From NCBI RefSeq assembly GCF_048544455.1, contig NC_133538.1, forward strand, positions 439,268,311 to 439,332,310: DNA of 64,000 nucleotides, written 5' to 3'. Positions 22,104-31,584 of this stretch are shown here, one piece after another. The notes under the pieces were generated by a model that was given only the letters and a program-made list of their open reading frames with translations, did no database searches and was not told the DNA's origin. The DNA comes from Silene latifolia. Taxonomy: Eukaryota > Streptophyta > Magnoliopsida > Caryophyllales > Caryophyllaceae. The translations under genes were made by a program, and so were the position numbers. Position 1 is the first letter of the stretch, and each line of letters starts with the position of its first letter.

Positions 22104-23553
22104 TGATACGTGCATAATATATAGTCTTTTTAGCCTATTTCAGCACGTATTTCTATGCATTTTTATACTGTTTTTATAGTATTTTGCCCCGAATTGGCTA
22201 CTTTGGTTCGTTTTGTCCATTTTGTAGAAATGAACGCAAAAGTAGTGGAATCGTACCCTTTTTCGTCCTTTTTGCATGCATTTAGAGGAGACGGGATTTT
22301 CCTGAGTGAGATATTGCGTTGGGAAGCGTGTTGGCATGAATTACGATGCAGTCGCGCACGGACTTGAGCTGAAATGAAGATAAAGGACTCGATCGAGCAG
22401 TTTTACCACTCGATCGAGTGGTTTTTACGTCCTCTATTGCTCGATCGAGTAGTTTTCTACTCGATCCTTAAGTTGCTGAAAGACGAGTTACTCGATCGAG
22501 TAACTATCTACTCGATCGAGTAGATGCTGCTGAGGTTTTGCTCGATCGAGTGGTTTCGCTGTTATGGGCTTTTATTTAGCCCGTGTTATGTTTTATTCCG
22601 CAAAACTTAATTATTTCTATGTAAGCAAGCTTTAGTTAGGTCATTAGTATCAGAATTTACTGACTACTTAGCCTTTATCAAACTTTACTGCGTTAAACAT
22701 TTTTCTTCACTGTAACCTTGTTCTCGGTTTTACTTTGCTCGGATTTTGTGTTCTTTACGCCGGATTCGCTTGATTGTAATTCCTTCCTCTTCTCTTAATA
22801 ATAATTAATCTTTTGTTTGCTTTAATTCTTCGTTTCGTTACATTTAATTTCTGCCCTAATTTACTCTTTATGCAATTTTATTATAGTTTTAATATGTTTA
22901 CTGCTGGAAATTTGTCTGCTATTAGTATTGATAGTTCAATTAGTAATATGAGTAGCTAAACCCCTTTCATGTTGGGATTAGGAGATCTGCGGTAGGAATG
23001 TCACGATGTAGTAAATGAAATAGATGAATTGATTGTGAGATTCTGTCACCATAGCAATTTAATTGTATTTATCGACTTAGTTGAGTGCACATTTCTGAGT
23101 CACCTTTTAATCTAGCTAAAATTAATCCTAGATCGAAAGATTGGACTAAATAGGCCTGCTATGAACAGTAGACTACCCTGACGAGAATGAAAGTTAAGTT
23201 AGTGGTATTTTAGGATAGAAAGTGGACCGAAAGGACCTTTCCACATCCGTCTTACATTAATTCGTCTGAGTCATTTACAGCTGTGTCACTGGACTACAGT
23301 AGTGAACCGAATTCCCGACATGTCCCTCTCTATCTGATAGTTTAAACTTATTTTCTTGCTTTTACTGCTCTTATCCTTATTTCTCTTCCTTTAAACCTCG
23401 TAGTTTAGAATCCAATTCAAACAACCCCCCATTTGTGACCAAATAGAAGGACTTCTACAGATATCGTGCCTCCTTGAGGAGATCGACCCTACTTGCCGCT
23501 AGCTTCTGTTAGTTGTATTTAGGTTTATTTTTGGTATAGAAACGACCGTATCA
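22104..23553 (+). repeat. 5' LTR of element A (1450 bp)
   Basis: Contains the palindrome array at 22388-22550, TCGAAAGA and CCGAAAGG leader motifs (about 23134 and 23227), and ends CCGTATCA before the primer site. It is shorter than the 3' LTR, chiefly through loss of one palindrome unit. Confidence 0.9.
22388..22550. repeat. TCGATCGA palindrome array, element A 5' LTR
   Basis: Six perfect CTCGATCGAG decamers start at 22388, 22409, 22440, 22491, 22511 and 22541. A decayed one lies at about 22460. Start-to-start distances alternate 21, 31, 20, 31, 20, 30. The copy at 22406-22421 is a 16-bp perfect palindrome. Confidence 0.95.
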
Positions 23554-23558
23554 AATTT

Positions 23559-23576
23559 TGGCGCCGTTGCCGGGGA
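23559..23576 (+). other. Primer-binding site, element A (tRNA-Asp)
   Basis: TGGCGCCGTTGCCGGGGA, five bases after the LTR, complementary to the 3' end of plant tRNA-Asp, as used by Athila-type elements. Confidence 0.9.
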
Positions 23577-23605
23577 GGCAAATGTTTTATTTTTAGTCTT
23601 TCTCT

Positions 23606-23635
23606 TAGTTTAAGGGACATCCATTCCTTAAACTA
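23606..23635 (+). other. 10-bp stem-loop after primer site, element A
   Basis: TAGTTTAAGG pairs perfectly with CCTTAAACTA around the 10-nt loop GACATCCATT. Element B has a similarly placed hairpin with a different stem (43369-43398). It could be a packaging or dimerisation signal; that role is inferred. Confidence 0.7.
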
Positions 23636-23664
23636 TTCTCATATCCTACTTGTAGTTTCTTTTT

Positions 23665-25606
23665 ATGCGCAGGTCACAGGGTGGTGAATTACTACCGTAC
23701 AATCCTGAGATTGAGAACACTTTGCGTGAGTTGAGGCGATCATCTAGGGTATTTCCGATAGAGGAAGAGCTGAGTACTCTGTCTAGTTACTATGAGAACG
23801 AGCTGTTTGAGGAGGATCCACCTTCATCACCTATTTCTACTTCATCAGCTGAGACCGTCACATCTCTAGACATGGCTGAAGAAGCAAGTATAGCCAGTCA
23901 CTCTGAGCCGACGGCTGAGAATCTCTACAAGGGATTTGCATTACCAAGAACGGACAGAAAATTCGAGCCGAAACCGTCTTATATCAATTTGGTTGAGAGG
24001 AACCAATTTGGGGGAGCTGCAACTGAAGATGCAGCCAAACACATGGAGACATTCATTGACTATTGTTGTTCCATACCCCCACCGACTAGTGTGACTCCGG
24101 ATCAGGTAAAGGAGACCATGTTCATATTCTCTCTTCGTGATGCTGCAAGCGAGTGGTACCGGGACCTGGATCGAGTTGCCAACGGGATTACTGATTGGAA
24201 GTCGCTGGCCCTGGCATTTTACAAGAAATATTTCTCTGCCTTGAAGACAAATGCCATTAGAGCTCAGATCACGAGCTTTAAACAAGGTCCTGATGAGAAT
24301 TTTCATGAGGCGTGGGTCCATTTCAAGAAGTTGGTGCGAACTATTCCGCACCATGGGTTCGAGAAATGGAGTCTATGCAATCAGTTTTATAATGGGCTTT
24401 ACGACGATCAGAGAGCTATTCTAGAAGCGGCAGCTAGTGGTAGATCCAGGAGAACGTTGGAGAGACTAAGGGGTGGAAAATTATTGATGATTTGGCCACC
24501 CATAAAGCCGAGTATGGAAATTCCAGGGGAAATCAAAGGAGAAGTGCAGAATCTCCTTCTGTAGCTGCATTAGCGAGCTTTGATAAGTATGAGTTGGGAG
24601 GAGCTTCGAAAGGAGGGATCTATCATGTGAATGCTATTTCAGACGGTCCTTTCGTCTGCAAGAGATGTGGAGGAGAGGGACATATTTAAGATAATTGTCC
24701 TAATCCCTATGAGTCTTGCGCTGCCTTTCAACATTACAGGCAGACAAACACTTATTATGAGCCAAACGTCCATCCCAATTTGAGGTGGACTAGTCAAAAT
24801 GTGCTCAATCCTACTCCTCCTCAGCACCAGCAGCAGCCGTATATTCCTCCACACAAGAATCAACAAGGCTTTCAGAAGCCTCCGTCCTTCACTCCTCCTA
24901 ATCATGGTGCATCATCTTCCGGTGGGGTGAGTGAAATAGGTGATCTAAAGTCTATGTTGCAAGCCTTTACAAAGCAGTTTCAGCTGAGTGATCAACAGAA
25001 AGATGCGTCCATTAAGGCACTTGAAACTCAAGTTGCCCAACTAGCCACGAATCAATCCTCAAGAAAACAAGGTCAATTACCGACTCAAAATGAGAAAAAT
25101 ACACATGAGACGGTAAATTTTATCAATTTGAGAAGCGGTCGTTCATATGAGGGACCGGAAATGCAAAAATCAGACCCGAGGAAGGCTATAACAGATGGTG
25201 AACAGTGTTCTGTCGAAGAAAATGAGCTGACGGCTAAGAAGGTGCTCGATCGACTGGTTTCTGGAGGTCAATCGAGCAGATTTGGCGATGAATGTGGTCG
25301 ATCGAGTGAAAATTCCACTCGATCGAGTGAACAGAAAAGTGAGACTGGTCGATCGAGTGGTTTTCCACTCGATCGAGTGAACAGGAAAATGGAACTATTC
25401 GATCGAGTGAAAATTCCACTCGATCGAGTGATATTGTTGAAGATTCTACTCGATCGAATGGGCAATTTGGTCGATCGAGTAGTTTTGATGACGGGAAGCT
25501 TATTCGAGAGCCTGCTAGTGCTCGATTAAGCGAGAAATCACCAGAAAGACCTCGTTCTAGAGGTAAGAAGCGTCCAAAGGATACAGAGCTTGCTCCGGGT
25601 GATACA
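23665..25606 (+). pseudogene. Athila-like gag, frameshifted
   Basis: The ATG at 23665 opens 299 residues with the retrotransposon gag domain (SEWYRDLDRV, FYKKYFSALKTNAIR, FHEAWVHFKKLVRTIPHHGF, FYNGL). The frame shifts near 24475. The zinc knuckle CKRCGGEGH ... NC (about 24657-24700) is interrupted by a TAA at 24687-24689. The next 250 residues contain glutamine- and proline-rich sequence and FINLRSGRSYEGP, an Athila gag signature. The last part (25244-25530) is encoded by a palindrome array and reads as repeats of RSS or LDRV. A one-base loss inside the array (between 25349 and 25369) puts the downstream protease in another frame. Confidence 0.85.
25244..25530 (+). repeat. TCGATCGA palindrome array within gag-protease coding sequence
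   Basis: Perfect cores start at 25246, 25298, 25319, 25349, 25369, 25399, 25420, 25450 and 25471. Decayed cores lie at 25268, about 25500 and 25522. Spacings are 22, 30, 21, 30, 20, 30, 21, 30, 21, 29, 22: a 51-bp dimer period, 17 codons. The spacers between cores are not conserved. Adjacent cores form stem-loops, such as 12 bp around TTTT at 25349-25376. Confidence 0.95.
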
Positions 25607-26707
25607 TTGGAAGAGAGAAACAAGGGACTCGAGATACCCATCACAGTTCCCTTCCCGAGGCGGCTGCAGAATACCAAAGCTAATCAACAATTCGGCAAAT
25701 TTGTCGAACTCCTGAAAAGCTTAGAAGTCACTGTGCCGTTCACTGAGTTGCTGACAAAGGTACCCTCTTATCTTAAGTTTATGAAAGAAATTTTACCGCG
25801 TAAGAGGAATATTAGTGATAATGAGACAGTAGCTTTAACTGAGGTGGGGTCAGCCCTATTTCAAAATAAGTTACCTCCCAAACAGTCACATCCGGGTAGT
25901 TTTTCAATTCCGTGTCATATCGGTACCTATTTGATAGATAACGCGCTATGCGATCTAGGCGCTAGCGTGAGTGTCTTACCGCTATCTCTGGCCAAGAGAC
26001 TTGGTTTGACAAAGCTGAGTTGCACCAACATGACTGTCCAGATGGCCGACCGTAGTATATCACGGCCACTGGGTATAGTAGAAGACGTACCTGTTCAGAT
26101 CGGGAGGTTCTTTATTCCCGTTGATTTCGTTGTCTTAGACATCCCCGAAGATGCACACACCCCTATCATTTTAGGGAGACTATTTTTGTCTACTGCCCGT
26201 GCAGTTATAGACGTCGGGGGGAAGACTTTGACCTTTCAGGTAGGGGACGAGGAGCTGATTTTTCATCAATCTAAGTTCCGGAGGGCTCCCATGCAAGCTA
26301 AGCCTTGCAATGCCCTCTCTTCCATTGACCCTATTATTGACACTCCATATGTAAATTTGGAGTATTGTGCTGCAATTGTTACCCCTTCGCCTCAAATTGA
26401 GAGCAAAAAGGAGGAAAGTTTGTCTGTTTTCCTTGCTGTAGGTACAGATGAAAGAAATGAAGGAGCTGTCAAGGGACATGATGCAATTACTGTCAATCGA
26501 ATTGGAAGTGAGGATGCTAAACACGGTGATAGAGGAGCAAGGATGAGGAAAGTTCGTGCTTATGTGGATGTGAACTATTCCCCTCCTACTGTTTTAAACG
26601 ATTCAAATTCAAGCTCATGGAAGTTGAAGAGGACAGTCAATGATGCTGAGATGACATCCTCCAGTCAGGAGCCCACCAAGGGGCTACTGAAGTGCATTGG
26701 AAAGTGA
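25607..26707 (+). CDS. Athila-like aspartic protease domain
   Basis: A 366-residue open frame, in fact the continuation of gag, so the apparent start is not an initiation site. The segment VPFTELLTKVPSYLKFMKEIL is typical of Athila gag-protease junctions. The retropepsin motif CDLGASVSVLP has its catalytic Asp at residue 116 (25952-25954), and PIILGRLFLSTARAVID is the C-terminal hydrophobic-Gly motif. The domain has no stop or shift. The tail (~120 residues) is low-complexity. The frame ends in TGA at 26705-26707. In a complete element the reverse transcriptase would follow; here non-coding DNA does. Confidence 0.85.
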   Translation: MEERNKGLEIPITVPFPRRLQNTKANQQFGKFVELLKSLEVTVPFTELLTKVPSYLKFMKEILPRKRNISDNETVALTEVGSALFQNKLPPKQSHPGSFSIPCHIGTYLIDNALCDLGASVSVLPLSLAKRLGLTKLSCTNMTVQMADRSISRPLGIVEDVPVQIGRFFIPVDFVVLDIPEDAHTPIILGRLFLSTARAVIDVGGKTLTFQVGDEELIFHQSKFRRAPMQAKPCNALSSIDPIIDTPYVNLEYCAAIVTPSPQIESKKEESLSVFLAVGTDERNEGAVKGHDAITVNRIGSEDAKHGDRGARMRKVRAYVDVNYSPPTVLNDSNSSSWKLKRTVNDAEMTSSSQEPTKGLLKCIGK

Positions 26708-27458
26708 GCGGGGAAATTCCCCGTGTAACACCTTGTAAAAATAATTTTGAATTTCCCGTTGAATTTGTTTTATCGCTTTTAATTAGGACAATTAGTTTTT
26801 AGACAGTTTTTATGCGTAGATTTAAGACTATAGACTGTTCTTATGCGTATTTGGTATTTTGGGAAATTTTTGCACGTGTTTTTATGCAGGTTTGGGGAAG
26901 TTTTACGCATTCTAAAGGAAGAAAAGACGAGATTCAAGAGCTTACGCGAGAAAAGAGCTCGATCGAGTACTTTTTGTACTCGATCGAGTGAAAAATGGTC
27001 GATCGAGTACTTCTTTTCGGTCGATCGAGTAAAGCAATAAATGGGACTTCTCGATCGAGTAGAATTCTACTCGATCGAGTAGCTGGATCATCAAAAGTCC
27101 TCGATTGAGTAGTTTAAAACCACTCGATCGAGTAGATTTGCAAAAGACGCAGGGAGTTGTTCTTTAAACTCTATTCTTTTGTCTTCTATTTCATTTCCCC
27201 TTAATATTTCGTCCCTCAACCTCCAATTTGCGATCAAAATCATCCCCAATCCCTATTTTCGTTGCTCAAACACCAAATCCGCCACCTACAATCTGTTGCT
27301 TGCTTATTAATCTTTCAAAGCCCCATAATTTCCCCTTAATTTGTGCTCATTTTCACGGTTTTAAAAGGGTTTAGGGTTTGCGATTTTGCGATCGAAAAAT
27401 CGCCCTTTCTTGCTTGTTTTTTGGAGATTATTTGCAATTTGTAGGTTATTCTCATCAA
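26708..27458. other. Non-coding stretch where pol is missing, element A
   Basis: No reverse transcriptase, RNase H or integrase motif is present in any frame. It holds a palindrome array (26958-27131) and then T-rich sequence leading to a possible splice donor at 27459. Confidence 0.75.
26958..27131. repeat. TCGATCGA palindrome array, element A intergenic
   Basis: Perfect cores start at 26959, 26980, 26999, 27021, 27051, 27071 and 27124, with a decayed TCGATTGA at 27101. Spacings are 21, 19, 22, 30, 20, 30, 23. 26958-26988 forms a 13-bp stem with a TTTTT loop, and 27050-27079 is a 30-bp perfect palindrome centred on GAATTC. Confidence 0.95.
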
Positions 27459-27961
27459 GTAAGTGATTTCTACTTCCTCATTGCATTTTAATTTCGATTA
27501 TTTTGAACTTTATGAGGTAAAATTGGAATTAGGGTTCGAAAATCCATTGTTGGTCGAATTTTTCGACTTTAATTGTCTTTATTGGCCCTTACTTGTCTTG
27601 CTTGATGATCAATCCCCTTTCCTCGCTGTTGTTGCATGATTAATTCGAATTTTGCGCGAGATTTCGCGATTAGGGCTGTTTTAGTCGAATTTTTTTGACT
27701 GTCAGACGGGTTTATATGCTTTCATGACTTAATTAACCTCAGTTGTTGTTAATTACTGCTGTCAATACCTGCTATCCCGTTCTCTACCGCTTTTTACACG
27801 CTGTTTTTCGAAATTTTTGAGGAATTGTTGGGAATTACGTGCCAAGGTCGAAATTTTTCGACTGGTAGGGGATTCACATGCTGTTTTCTGCTGGGTTTTC
27901 CTTCTATCTAAGCCACTTTTAGCCGCTATTTTCTTATCATGTCCCATGCCCCTTGTTACAG
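27459..27961 (+). other. Possible intron before ORF-1, element A
   Basis: Donor GTAAGT at 27459-27464; acceptor TTGTTACAG ending at 27961, one base before the ORF-1 ATG. The stretch is T-rich with no open frame. Splicing here would place ORF-1 near the 5' end of a subgenomic RNA, as known for some plant env-like genes. Inferred from splice consensus only. Confidence 0.4.
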
Positions 27962-27962
27962 G

Positions 27963-29900
27963 ATGGAGTCTAGTTCATTGCCTTCTACCAGTACCACCTC
28001 TAGTCCATCTCTGTCTGAGACAGTGGCTCCTGCTGCTGCCACTGCTTCCACTTTAGTGAGTACTGCAGCCCCAGTGTTTCTAGGTTCAGCTGCAGGTACA
28101 GTTTTCACTCCAGCTAGCTCAGCTGCTAGCTCAGTTCAGGCTGCCACTTCCTCTATGGCCACCACCACTGCTACTCTTTCTTCTTCAGTGGTGGCCACAG
28201 CAGCCACTACTTCTACACCGGCAGCCGTTTTCACGCCAGTGGTGGACTCGCCAGCAGTCGCAGCTGCCTTTAGAGCAGCCCTGGTACCTCACATCGTCAC
28301 TGCACGGGCTTTTGCCTTGAGTTCCAGAGGTCGGGGTCGTAGACAGTCTCGTTCTACGCCAGCTCTAGTCACCTATACTTCTGTTACTACTTCTTCTGCA
28401 GTTGCTGCTCCTTCTACTTCTGGCACAGTCACGGTTCGAGGGGACAATTCCCTCGACCCTCATCCACACTATCCGCAGGTACATTTTGTTAATGCTTTAC
28501 ATCGCAAGAAATTTTATAACCTGCTAGGCTATTCGTTTGTTCCTTCCCTATTACTAGAGAAATCGGCACTTGTGAGACACGGCATTTACGAGTCGGTTTG
28601 TGACTTACTACGGGGCACGGGGATGGCCGGACACATCACCATGAGCGGCCGTACCTTTTTAGAGCTGAGCCTTGAGTTTCTCAGCTCCTTTACCTTCTCC
28701 TCCGGGGCACACGAGGCTGACCCCACTAGTTCTTCCGTGTCCTTCCGGTTGCTTAACCGGACTTTTCCGATGACCTTAGAGGAGTTTGGTAGGAGATTTG
28801 GCCTTACCTTTACGAGCGAGACTGCACCCCCTAGGAGGGTCGTTCGTCAGGTTTGGCGGACCCTGGCCCAGACCACTTTTGCGGAGCGAAAGCTCCAGCA
28901 GGTCCACCTTCCCCCTGTCTGTTGTTTTCTTAGATTGATGGGGAGCACTATTTTTGGCCGAAAGGATCCGAACAACATCACAAACACCGAGCTCTCCATC
29001 CTGGGCGGTTACCTAAACATTGACTGCGAGGGTCCCTTCACCCTCAACATTACCTACTTGACCGCCCAAGACCTTGAGCCGGGGTCAAGGAGACGGAACT
29101 ATTGCTTGCGGTGGCATATCCACCATTCTTGCCCGTTCCTTCTTCCCGATTGGCCTCGTGACTTGCGCATACCTCGAGGGAGAAAGGCTCATCGAGTCCG
29201 GACGCCATGCTCTCTCGATTGGCTTACCTCGGACTACCGGACATGGAAGATAGACGGCTCCTTGTCCTGGTGACTTACCCCGTGACACTCTCCCCCGTCT
29301 AGAGCCCTTGCCCACTTTGTTGGGGCGCCTCTCGCCACCACCGCCGACCTTCACCTTCCACTCCGACCTACTCCTGCTGCACCCGCCGCCAAGAAGCGGC
29401 GTCTTGAGACTGGAGAGGGGTCTACACCTTCAGGGAATGCTCAGCCTTCCATGGCTACTCCCGTCCTGACCCCTACTACCACTACTACTTCCACTCCTAC
29501 TCCCACTCCCACTGACCAGACACAGGCTCAGCCGAACCTACCGGCTACTTTCGTACCACCTCCACCCTTTGTGGCGCCCGCGGTCATGGACCAAGGGGGC
29601 GCCGTTTACGGTTTGTTGCTTGAGATCGCAGAGCGTCTGGCTCGTATGGAGAGGGATTTAGCTCTTGCTTAACACCCTCTGTACGAGTACCACTTGCGGC
29701 GACACCATCTGATCCAAGAGGGTTGGCCACACCCTTCCTTCTACAGGTACCCACCTGAGGGGTACCCGGAGTCTGCTGAGGAGGACGAGGACCCAGAGGT
29801 GGCTGTGGAGAGAGCTCGAGCTGAGGAGCGGAGGAGGAGAGAGGAGGAGCAGGATCCTGAGTACACGGTGGTGGACGACGACGGCGACGACGACGAGTAG
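27963..29900 (+). pseudogene. ATHILA ORF-1-like protein (env-like position)
   Basis: The ATG at 27963 directly follows a splice-acceptor-like TTACAG. The first ~150 residues are Ser/Thr/Ala-rich. A globular part follows, with FVNALHRKKFYNLLGYSF, LELSLEFLSSFTF and SVSFRLLNRTFPMTLEEFGRRFG, the pattern of the ATHILA ORF-1 family encoded downstream of pol in Athila elements. A frameshift lies near 29090. A basic KKRR motif (about 29391) may be a nuclear signal. A TAA at 29670-29672 interrupts a continuing frame that ends in a Glu/Asp-rich tail (EDEDPEV ... DDDGDDDE) at 29900. Function of the family is unknown; no signal peptide or membrane segment was seen. Confidence 0.7.
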
Positions 29901-30065
29901 CTACTGGTCTACTCATTTCCCCAGTTTTCTGGCTGGTTTGGGGAAGATCGTCTTTTATATGTATCTCTTACTCTTTTATTTTGTCTCCTTTTATTTATTG
30001 CTTTTATTTTTCTTATTGGTTGTATATTCCCATTTCCCCGTATATATCTACTGGTGTATACTGGA

Positions 30066-30102
30066 GGACAACGAGGACGTTGTCCGTTTTGGTTTGGGGA
30101 TG
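30066..30102 (+). other. Internal hairpin + polypurine module, element A
   Basis: GGACAACG (30066-30073), loop AGGA, CGTTGTCC (30078-30085): an 8-bp perfect stem. It is followed by GTTTTGGTTTGGGGATGG. The tract resembles the terminal polypurine tract 1.5 kb downstream, which also follows an AGGA-loop hairpin. Confidence 0.8.
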
Positions 30103-30799
30103 GTATTGCATCTTTTTGAGTCTGCATTTGCATTTGTTTTGCATTCACATTTAATTTTCAGCTTTGCATTGTTGTTTATTTCATTAAAAATCAAAAATCA
30201 CAGAAAATTAGAAAAATTTCAAAAATTCAAAAAATAATTACGTTTATTTTTGCATATAGGTCGAGTCGGAACGGTAGATTTCCATGATGATAATGCACTA
30301 TAACTTGTCATTTTACTTGAGCCTTGCACTTCTTTTGACAGTTATTAGTATAGTCTTGCGTATAATCTACGAGTTTCTGTTCAAATAAAGCTAACTGTTT
30401 AGACTTGACCTATAAATTGGCAAACTACTTGAAAAATTCTGAGTTTTAGAGCCATAACTGGTGACATTCATGACCAGTTTTCATTAGGAATTGAGATTAG
30501 TACTCCTTGCATAGCATGTTCATCTTTTTTGCACATTTATGACATTCAATTTCTTGTCAAATGCACATATTCGGGTTTGTGGTCGGTGTCACATGCAGGG
30601 AGGTGCTTGCAAGTTTCCGTTTCCTTATATTTTTTTCACCCATTTAGCTCCACATAAGCCAAAACTTGCCTTTTTGACCCATTAGCTACATCCCAAACTA
30701 AGCCTGCCTAGTCAAAGTAGTTAGTATGTCTTTTGTGGTATGATTTTCCGTCAGCAGTTTGGGCCGTATCTCTTTTGTATGGAGTCGGTGTAAGTATAG

Positions 30800-30911
30800 A
30801 GGAAGGAGGGAAAAGAAAAGAAAGAAAAAAAAATTTTGAAAAAGAAAAAAAAAAAGAAACAGGAGAACGTGAAAGAAAAGAAAAAGAAGGAAAGTTTGAA
30901 AAAAAAAGTTG
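30800..30911 (+). repeat. Purine (G/A) tract, element A
   Basis: About 110 bases almost wholly A and G (GAAAAGAAAGAAAAAAAAA and similar). Element B has a counterpart at 46796-46910. A Lys/Glu-rich frame through it is a composition artefact. Confidence 0.8.
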
Positions 30912-31546
30912 TTTTGTTTCAATTAGTTCATTCAGACGGTATTAAAAAAGGAAAGTTTGTGACCGTCTAACTCCTCCGTTCTTATTCTATATTTTTGAGG
31001 AGATTGTGTTTGAGTTTAGTGAGTTTTGTGCCAAATGAAGGGCACTTGTACTTAGTCTTTCAGTCAGTTGAGATTCGGATGGTTTATTATGGTCCTGTTA
31101 GGAACTAGCTTGACGCTTTTACCTCCACATTTCCATAACTTGTTTTGCCTTTTCTCACCTGAACCTCACTATTCCCATATTATTTGTAAGCCCTCGGCTG
31201 TGACGGACATTAGTGGTTGGAGTGTGTGCATTAGTACTTGAATTGTCTTTCATTTTTGTTGCGTGCATGCTATGTAGGTCGAAGTTAGGTGAGTGACTGT
31301 CTTTTCATCTCTCTTTTACATATAACATTCACCCTTTGCTTCATGAGAGAAGAGTGACCACGAGAGAGTCCGATTTTGTTGCTCTTGCAAGGTCGATAGG
31401 TCGGCTATATTTCTGAACAGCTTATAATTCATTTGCGTATTTACTGTTTAGCTATAACTGGTAGTTTTGTTGCATTAAATTGGTTCAAGTAGACAAGTTA
31501 AGCTAGCTCTGATTTATCATTTCCGTTCCATTAGTTGCATTTTAGG

Positions 31547-31584
31547 TTACTCGAGGACGAGTAAAGGTCTGGTTTTGGGAGATT
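31547..31584 (+). other. Terminal hairpin + polypurine tract, element A
   Basis: TTACTCG (31547-31553), loop AGGA, CGAGTAA (31558-31564), then AGGTCTGGTTTTGGGAGATT directly before the 3' LTR. The purine run is the plus-strand primer. Confidence 0.85.

Larger units (their letters stand above)
29901..31584. other. Conserved 3' non-coding region, element A
   Basis: No gene was seen. Blocks shared with element B (46085-47656) include TTGAGTCGGAACGGTAG-like sequence (30259-30275), CTGAGTTTTAGAGCC plus TAACTGGTG and CATTCATGACCAGTTT (about 30440-30481), a purine tract (30800-30911) and two hairpin-polypurine modules at its ends. Confidence 0.7.

Noticed and set aside
22388-27131. CRISPR-like reading of the evenly spaced palindrome arrays
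   Set aside because: The repeat is only 8-12 bp, spacings alternate 21/30, and the setting is plant retrotransposons; no cas genes.
30733-30945. Lys/Glu-rich small protein
   Set aside because: It is the purine tract of element A read as codons; element B has the tract without the frame.
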